From NCBI GenBank assembly GCA_902806575.1, contig CADCXD010000001.1, positions 186,001 through 250,000 on the forward strand: DNA of 64,000 bases, in the 5' to 3' direction. A model generated the notes under the pieces. It saw only the letters and a list, made by a program, of their open reading frames with translations. It had not been told where the DNA came from and ran no database searches. Numbering within the stretch: the first letter of the stretch is position 1; each line of letters begins with the position of its first letter. The translations under genes and the position numbers were made by a program. This DNA is from Jackrogersella multiformis. Its lineage: Eukaryota; Ascomycota; Sordariomycetes; Xylariales; Hypoxylaceae. Shown here in pieces: positions 57,406-64,000 of the stretch.

Positions 57406-58752
57406 ATGTCGGCCGTCTATGCGCGGCTCTCGACCATATCAAGCTACGACGAACCCGCGACGCCGGCAGTGGACCGTATCGACACCGACCTAGTACCTCT
57501 CACGGACGAGGGCGAGAAGATCATCGTCTCGGGCGTGGTCCTGATCCTCCTCACGGCGCTATGGATGTACCTACGGTTCTGGAGCATCAGGCAGACCGGC
57601 CGGGCCTTTTTGGTGGAGGATTGGCTTAATATCGGAGCCGTGTTTCTGTTCTACAGCCTCGTCGTTACAGATTTCCTCATGGTCTTCAGGGGTGGTATGG
57701 GCCATCACGACAGCGAGCTGCAGGATTGGCATATGGCCCGACTTTTAAAGGTTCGTGTATGAGAGCGGGCTCTGTGGGCACTTCACGACGATCGTCCGAT
57801 TCCCACTTGACTTATACAGCCACGGGCGAAAAAAGGCTGACAGAGGTTGACCTCTTACTAGGCTATATTTGCTCGCCAGTTCCTATATGCGACTTCGCTA
57901 GGCCTGATCAAAATCAGCGTCATACTTATGTTCATGCGTACTTTCTTAGTCAACCGGTTCAAGTTCGCCGCCATAGCCACGATAGCTTTCACCGTTGCTT
58001 GGATGTTGCTGGTCATACTTATCAACTTATCAATATGCCAACCGATCCAGATGAACTGGGACAACCGAACGCCCGGAGGTACATGCGGGGATAGAAAGGC
58101 TGCGTTTGCGGCTATGGGCATCGTCGACATTGTAAACCACCTAGTGATTCTGATGCTGCCTCTGCCCATGATCATCAAACTCGGGATAGAGCTTCGGTAC
58201 AGAGTTGTCACCGTCTTTATATTCACGATCGGCGTCCTGTAGGAAAGAATCGTCTCCCAGAATATCCGCACCTTAGCTAACCCGTTCGATTCCGAACTCA
58301 GCACCGTAGTATTCGGCGCCATCAACCTGTACATGGTCCTCCAGATCGAATTCGCCGACGTCGCGTACACCGCGGTGCAGACGACGCTCTACGGGGCCAG
58401 CGAGATCGGCGTCGCCATCATCGTATCCAACTGCCCGCTGCTGCGGCCCGTGTTCGACCGGCTGCTCCCGACATACCGCGCCTCCGACACGTCGACCTGG
58501 AGGGAGAAGGGCAGCGACATGGTGATGGCGCGGACGCGCAAGAGCACCAAGTCGAGCGGGTTCACCCAGATGAAAAACGAGTCGCAGGAGGACCTCGAGC
58601 TGGGCAACATGGGCGCGCACCGCGCGCGGCGGAACACGCACATCACGGCGGGCAAGCGGCCGCGCACCCTCGGCGGCGACGACGACGGCTCCGTCCACAG
58701 GATCGTGGTGACGAGCGAGACCATCGTCAGCAGGGATAAAGGAGAACTCTGA
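57406..58752 (+). CDS. Fungal rhodopsin/PTH11-like seven-helix integral membrane protein
   Basis: Three exons (57406-57750, 57862-58238, 58302-58752) give 390 residues. The second intron (58239-58301, 63 nt) contains an in-frame TAG; it has donor GTAGGA, a perfect GCTAAC branch and acceptor CTCAG. Its removal restores TIGVLTVVFGAINLYMVLQ. Helices are visible as IIVSGVVLILLTALWMYLRF, LNIGAVFLFYSLVVTDFLMV, YATSLGLIKISVILMFMR, ATIAFTVAWMLLVILINLSI, IVDIVNHLVILMLPLPMI, VVTVFIFTIGVLTVVFGAIN and GASEIGVAIIVSNCPLLRPV. CQPIQMNWD and the WHMARLLK..FLYATSLGLIK region are typical of the fungal rhodopsin-domain family that includes PTH11-like receptors. No CFEM domain is present. The C-tail is basic and Ser-rich. 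The ligand is unknown. Confidence 0.82.
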
Positions 58753-59592
58753 CCCACATTTATTATTATTTTTCCCTCCTCTCATTTCATCTATCCATCG
58801 GGTGTCTAGAACGAAAAGAAGAAAAAGCAATCACAATATCAAAACTCGGGCCGCGAGGCTTGCTTGCAGCATGTTTTTTTCTTAGGCTATGCCTTTTGAA
58901 CGGAGTCACGACGACCAGACTTTCCAACTTTGCGTATTCAGGTCACTTTTCTTTCCTCTACAGCATGAAATCTTTCTCGCAGCATGACTGTTTTTTTTTT
59001 GGATTATAGGTGGCGATTTGGGCAAGAAAAGAAAGGGGGGGTAGAACAAAAAGTACGTTGGAATTATTTCGACTACGACCAACACGCCATTTCTTGGCAC
59101 CAGCATGGTTTTCGACAGCAAATGTCAATGCCGGTAGATTTTGACTTCTAGACCGCGATGTACGGTTGGGTTAGACAGGGTCTGCCCGGCGGCATAATCC
59201 AAAAAAGGGTTAGGGAACTGGGCGGTCATTCTGGGTTCTATGCGATATGGGCGGCGAAGTTGATTTTGAATGAGAAGCATGAGTACAATAATCAAGTTTT
59301 TTGCTGCGATGGAAAACCATAGAGGAACATAGATAGACCTTATAATGCCTAATCATCCATTCTCACCTAATGGACCTATCTTGATGCCAAATTTACGCCA
59401 AACCCACGTATTGTAGAATCGAAAAGTACCGGAAAGTTCGTAAGCTAGAAACCCGTATACTGGCTATCCCCGTTTTCTCCCTCTTGCCGAAACTCCAGTT
59501 TCAAGATAAGCTAAACGATAGAATGCTCAGCAGGACACAGTAGTAAACCCACTGCAATGACTGACTGTATGACAATATGACAAGATCAATGA
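58753..59592. other. Convergent intergenic, 840 bp
   Basis: Shared 3' space of the rhodopsin-like gene (+) and the NLR pseudogene (-). No supported gene; there are a few short homopolymer runs (T9, G7). Confidence 0.5.
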
Positions 59593-62500
59593 TCAAGGCA
59601 TCGCCGCATCGGCGGAGTCCGACTTCAAACACTTACTCTCCCCCTCGGAGTTGACATCTTCCTCAAGTAGTCGTTTGCCCCGAACATTAGGACCCTCTCT
59701 GACTTTGCTCTCGAAGATCAAATCAAGCATCGGCTGGTGTAATGTCTTAAGGAAGACCCTCCTTACGATGGAAGGCAGTCTCCCAAAGGGCCAACGAACA
59801 TCAATTGCTTGTCTGATCATCTTCGTAGTAATCTGGGAAATGAACTCAAGATCCTTTTCCGTTTCAGATCCGGCGAGGTCTCCTAAAGCCTCGCAGAACG
59901 TATTCCAGCCAGTGATCATACAAAATGGCAGATGGCTCGAGGTGTCGCCAGGACGCAAAGTCAAGCCAACAGTAGAAGCGCCTAGATCCGCCCCGTACTT
60001 GAAAAAGTCATCCAATGTCTCCAAATAGGGGGTGGGAGCGGTGATTTTTGATGGGTGCTTAATAGCGAAGCGAACGAACTCAGCCCAGGCCGTTGTGAAA
60101 GGCGTGGGATGGCCGTTGGGATCAGCGCCGTACCGAAGCAGAAGTGAATAAATGCCGTGTTCCAGTGAAGAATTGAAATACAACCAGTTAGAACAGACGG
60201 AATACCGGTCGAGAGTCTCACAGTGGCGATGAAGCTCTGTCTCTACTTGGCGCTGGGGTCCAAAATGACCACAAATCCTACAAGCTATAATGTAATCGAA
60301 TCAAACTGATATCGATACAGGTTGTTTTTGATCGTAATGCAATACTTCTAATCTCAGTGTTAGATTTCTTGAATTAGAAAAATCTCCCCCCAAGGGTAAC
60401 GACAATCTAATTTCTTAGTAAGTTTTTGCCCAAGGGGGAAGAATTCGTTTGGATCATATCCTTTCCGAAGTAACAAATTCAAAAGCTCCACCGCATATAG
60501 AGGCCAGCGGTAGCCATAACATCTAGCTCTCGTTATGAAAAGGTACCATAAAGCAGGTCGATCCATCCTTCGGAAGTAGTCCACGTCGCTAGAAAGTTTC
60601 ATAGCAGCATAGCTAGTTGAACGCGCATAAATCAAACATTCTACAAACGGCGATGATAGTAGGGGGCTGTACAATGGTCCAAGGGGCGTAATCCATATAT
60701 CTAAGTGCTCAAGATCGCTTCCTTTCCCAGGGTGAACCATTGACATTGATATATCTTCGAGACCATCAAGAAGCTTGAAGATTATCGTATCTTCTACTCC
60801 GTCCTGCCTCGTGCGTTCTGCAAGATCGATAACTGGGGAAAAGAAAACCATGTTGAACGGATACATAATTTCTTCGTGACGTCGTAGACGCTTTTCAGTT
60901 TCCTGGATACCCATGTTCAAACAAGCCACCCATGCTCTTATAATTGAAAGATTGGTATTATACCCATTACCACTTCTGGTCCGAATCTAATCAGACATTT
61001 CAGGTGTGCTCAGATATTCTGATGCCGTCCGATGGATGAACTGGATTTCAGCACCCTCTATCTCTAGTATGCCACGACATTTTGCATTCAATCTGCGGGA
61101 TGATTGTTCATAGAGGGATTCGCCATCAGCACTGGTCAGCGTTCTCCGTGACATGTCGATCGCGTAATCCGGATTGGCGTACTCGCGTTCATGTAATAGA
61201 GCAACTATCCATGGCATCCACCCAATTGCCTGGAATTTATTTACTTTCATTTGCAATAAATGAGCTGATTTTCGATGATAAATTGGGTCCACGGAGTCCA
61301 GCATGTGTTTATAGAATACCTCCAGGCTTTTAGGCAAACTATCTAGCCTAGCGTTCAAGTCTTCCATTGAATTGCCGTTTGTCAGTCCATTCCGGAGAGA
61401 TTGGGTGACTAGAGCAACCCATAAGAATACGCCGCAAGCATTATCGGCAATCTTCAAAAGGAAGGCCTGAGCTGCTTGAACGTCTGGACCAAGGACTGAC
61501 CAGCGAGGGTACTCCTCCAAGCGACTTCAAGCGTAATTCGAGATATCCTCCTTAGTCAACTCGTGAATCTGGAGAACGGAAGATTCGTCGGCGCCAAACT
61601 GATCCTGGAATTCATTCAGGGGCCGACTAGCGACGCATAGCTTAATCCTAGGGCATTGCACGATTTCTAATAAATGCTGAGAAATCTCGGTGTAGTCTCC
61701 GTCAAACTCATCTAGCCCGTCAACGAAGAAACAGAATTTAACCGTCGAGTTGGCATTCTCCTTGATGGCTTGAAAGCATTTGACTAGCTCTCCGAAACTC
61801 CAATCTTGCCTAGCAGCGTAGGATAAGTTGCTCACTTCCCACCGAGACGAACACAATTCGGCAATCAATTCCGGGCACTGTCTGAAGATATCGTAGAGGA
61901 GTGACTGGAGTACTCCTTGGGCTGATTTTTGCATTGATATGCCCGAATACCAAAAGAAATGGCTTGCGATGACCACTTTTCCAGGACCTGCCCATTGCTG
62001 TACCGCTTCCCTTGTCTTGGTGTGATCGGCCAGAAACTTCATCAAAGTTGACTTTCCGCTACCCGGTTTGCCCGATACCCAAAAGGCACCACCCGACTCG
62101 CGAAGCTATCGCAAGAAATTACTGCCACTTGTTGCTTCTTGGTCTGACGGCTCGAAGATCCAGTTGAAAGTGCGTGCATGAGCCTCTGCAATGTTCTTAT
62201 GTCTCGCTGGCCTGGACTGGTAATCTAGGCCACTCAAAATTGCCTGCTCCTTGGCAATGTCACGCTCTGCTACCGATAGGCGCGATGCCTTGTTCACCAG
62301 CTCGTTGACCTCAGCAGACGAGAACGTGTTCTTAGACCCAAGTACATTTGATTTGTTGAATTTTGATTTCATTTCTGAGAGGTTGGAAGATACTTCATTG
62401 AGCCTATCTGAATGTTGAAGTTGTAGAGCTTTGTTCTGCTTCTCGAGATTTTGCAACTGTTGATTCACGTTCCAGAGCCACTCGCTAGAGTTGTCTAGGT

Positions 62501-62999
62501 AAATTTCAACCTCTGAATCGATAGGGTGGTCAGCTGCTTACTTCGATATAGCACATATATGCAATGTCATCATCGACTGCCGGTCTCTGAGACGGCTTAT
62601 TAAGTTTTCGATTTCTTGTTCTTCTTTCCAAGCAATCTTTAACACAGCTCGGAAGCTCTTCCAGGCGCGATGACTTTCTACGCCGACCTTCAAGTCATTC
62701 AGGACAGCTAGAAGGCGGGTGCAGTCAGCACTACATGAGTTGGCGATGCTTACGAGGGCGAGCTCGCCAGCTGATGATCGTGGATTTCCATTTCCAGCAA
62801 GGAGACTATCACTAAGGATGGAGAGCTGTCCATATATTTCTTCCAATGCTGAGGTAGAACGTAATGTGCCTGTAGCAGACGTATAAACCTCAACACTCGC
62901 TGACAATAGCTTGGTGGTAAATTTAATGAACTGAAGTACATTTCCTGCTAGTGAAATAGCCGATAAGGGCTCTTTTTGAGCTTATGAACCTACGGTTAT
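59593..62999 (-). pseudogene. Decayed NACHT-type NLR (STAND) gene with N-terminal helical domain, DUF7791-like and ankyrin-like C-terminus
   Basis: One reading frame runs for about 3.3 kb, about 1100 codons if stops are ignored. Order: a helical STAND N-terminus (PLSAISLAGNVLQF .. LEEIYGQLSILSDSLLAG), a coiled coil (LQNLEKQNKALQLQHSDR), NACHT with Walker A GKPGSGKST and Walker B CFFVDGLDEFDGD, a winged-helix/DUF7791-like part (FLWVALVTQSL .. FIHRTASEYL), and repeats with LLLRKGYDPN and LLLRYGADPN. Three stops cannot be explained by introns: TAG at 62108-62106 (where family members have Trp), TGA at 61529-61527 and TAG at 60989-60987. Further stops at 62984, 62540, 60362, 60356 and 60350 could lie in introns or the leader. 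The expected start is absent (ATA at 62999-62997). All are explainable by C:G to T:A changes, with no definite frameshift. Such genes act in heterokaryon incompatibility and immunity-like cell death; this copy is probably inactive. Confidence 0.78.
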
Positions 63000-63751
63000 G
63001 GTTCCTTTCTGAAGTATGTCAAGAAACCATGCCGGTTTGTGGACGGGACCTCGTCTCAAAGTTTATAAGATGGGTTACATAGTAAGGCTCTCCCCCTCAT
63101 GAGGCTGTGTCAGGTAGAAGGGGAGGCATATTAGAGCTGCATGTCCGAAAAACAGGATATTGATGTTGCACAAGAAATGCAGAGAGGAAGAGGAAGAGGA
63201 AGAGAGTGGCCGCCCTACGACGCCATGTCCACGCAGCCATCATCCGAGGTTGTTTTGAGCTGCAGCTTTCTATCTGGTAGGTAACTGCAGGTTGATTTTA
63301 GGCAGTGCCATTTTCCAAAGTGAGAGTCAATTGAAGTAACCATTCTGCTTTAATAATACATGAGGGAATACAAATGAATGGTTAAATTGTTGTAGTTGAG
63401 AAGATTGTGAAAGATAATTGTTGTAGGTATATGAAATGATAATAGACTTTAAGGTGGTGTATTATGTAAGTTAAAGTTCAGACAAGAAACAGCACACTTG
63501 GTTATGCTTATCTTGTATTCCGTACCTAGGTACCTAGGTAGTTAGCGTATAAGTATACCTAGGTAAGTAAAAGCGGAAGGCGGTGAAACTTTTCATCTAG
63601 CGGCAGAATCCCCCCACTAGCGCACTAGCGCAAAAAAATAATTTGGACCATAATTTAGACCATATTAATTTAAACCTGCCTCAAGTTTCGATTTGTCCGT
63701 CTTCCATACCACAATTCCGTCCTGTATCGCATAACTTTACAGTCGGTGCAG
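63000..63751. other. Divergent intergenic, about 750 bp
   Basis: Lies between the 5' end of the NLR pseudogene and the probable ERB1 start. It holds a GAAGAG purine repeat near 63184-63206 and a TACCTAGGTACCTAGGTAG palindrome at 63522-63541 in the ERB1 promoter. Confidence 0.5.
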
Positions 63752-64000
63752 ATGGCTTCAACAAAATCAAATCTGAAGCGGAAAGCTTCCCTCGTCGAAG
63801 CGGATGGCCCAGATCAACTTCAATCTGACGATGAGTTCGGAGACGGTCTTCTCGAGGGTGTGTTGGACGACGAATCAGATGAAGAGGAATCCGAAGTAGG
63901 AGAAGACGACGACGACGACGACGACGATCACGATCACGATATCAACGGAGACGTACTCGGTGCTGACGATGACGAATTAAACAGCGACGATATACCAACA
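63752..64000 (+). CDS. erb1: Probable ribosome biogenesis protein ERB1 (BOP1), 5' part only
   Basis: An open frame starts at ATG 63752 (ATGGCTTCAACAAAATC) and runs off the window after 83 codons. The visible part is a KRKA-type basic opening (SNLKRKASLVEADG) followed by FGDGLLEGVLDDESDEEES, a seven-Asp run encoded by GAC repeats, and ELNSDDIPT. The FxxGLLEGxLxxxSD and LNSDDIP blocks resemble the acidic N-terminus of fungal ERB1, which forms the PeBoW-type complex with NOP7 and YTM1 in 60S assembly. The defining BOP1 N-terminal domain and WD repeats lie outside the window, so other acidic nucleolar proteins remain possible. Confidence 0.5.
   Translation, partial: MASTKSNLKRKASLVEADGPDQLQSDDEFGDGLLEGVLDDESDEEESEVGEDDDDDDDDHDHDINGDVLGADDDELNSDDIPT

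Noticed and set aside
58240..58242. In-frame TAG in the rhodopsin-like gene read as a pseudogene or stop readthrough
   Set aside because: It falls inside a 63-nt intron with a perfect GCTAAC branch site; splicing restores the family sequence.
62538..62540. TAA after the N-terminal domain counted as a certain NLR lesion
   Set aside because: GTAAGC at this point with a CTCTAG acceptor 57 nt on would remove it in frame, so it is listed only as ambiguous.
1..64000. tRNA, rRNA and CRISPR arrays
   Set aside because: No cloverleaf with A and B boxes, no rRNA sequence and no spaced direct-repeat array was recognised by eye. A tRNAscan run would settle the tRNA part.

Overview
The window is nuclear DNA of a filamentous ascomycete (Pezizomycotina). 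The evidence is: genes broken by 42-150 nt GT..AG introns with CTAAC/CTGAC-type branch sites; fungus-restricted families (CRZ1-type regulator, PDR-type ABCG transporter, GT69/CAP59 glycosyltransferase, DUF3176 and PTH11/rhodopsin-like membrane proteins, NACHT-DUF7791 NLR); an AT-only block with the signature of repeat-induced point mutation (RIP); and intergenic space filled with a self-complementary TAGGTACCTA repeat. That repeat style is common in Sordariomycetes and would fit Xylariales, but this placement is an inference, not something a marker gene here proves.

Layout. 0.36-6.7 kb (all minus): a tandem Zn2Cys6-like protein, a zinc-type MDR oxidoreductase and a CRZ1/CrzA calcineurin-responsive factor. 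6.7-14.7 kb is gene-poor, with only a gag-like open frame and one weak small ORF. 14.75-19.6 kb (+): an intact six-exon PDR ABC transporter. 20.5-21.9 kb (-): mitochondrial alternative oxidase. 24.6-39.5 kb is a dense housekeeping block: eIF3j/HCR1 (+), MDM31/32 (-), PNO1 (+), RAD60/ESC2-like (-), LSM6 (+), a SAM methyltransferase (-), a GT69 glycosyltransferase (+) and peroxisomal PMP24/PXMP4 (-).

40.2-45.7 kb is a complete LTR retrotransposon: both LTRs and a 5-bp target duplication TTAGG are still visible, but C:G to T:A mutation has erased its coding capacity. Beyond it lie an M13 zinc endopeptidase (+), a fumarylacetoacetate-hydrolase-family enzyme (-), a DUF3176 membrane protein (-), a rhodopsin/PTH11-like 7TM protein (+) and a decayed NACHT-type NLR (-) with at least three nonsense changes but no clear frameshift. 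The window ends inside the acidic N-terminus of a probable ERB1 ribosome-biogenesis gene (+).

How the genes relate. There is no obvious metabolic cluster. PNO1, LSM6, eIF3j and the probable ERB1 all serve ribosome, RNA or translation functions and sit near divergent or convergent neighbours, as is usual for core genes. The ABC transporter and alternative oxidase are tail-to-tail neighbours, and both are known in fungi for tolerance to toxicants or respiratory inhibitors. Exon models were assembled by hand from splice motifs and reading-frame continuity; every multi-exon model called intact has a total length divisible by three.
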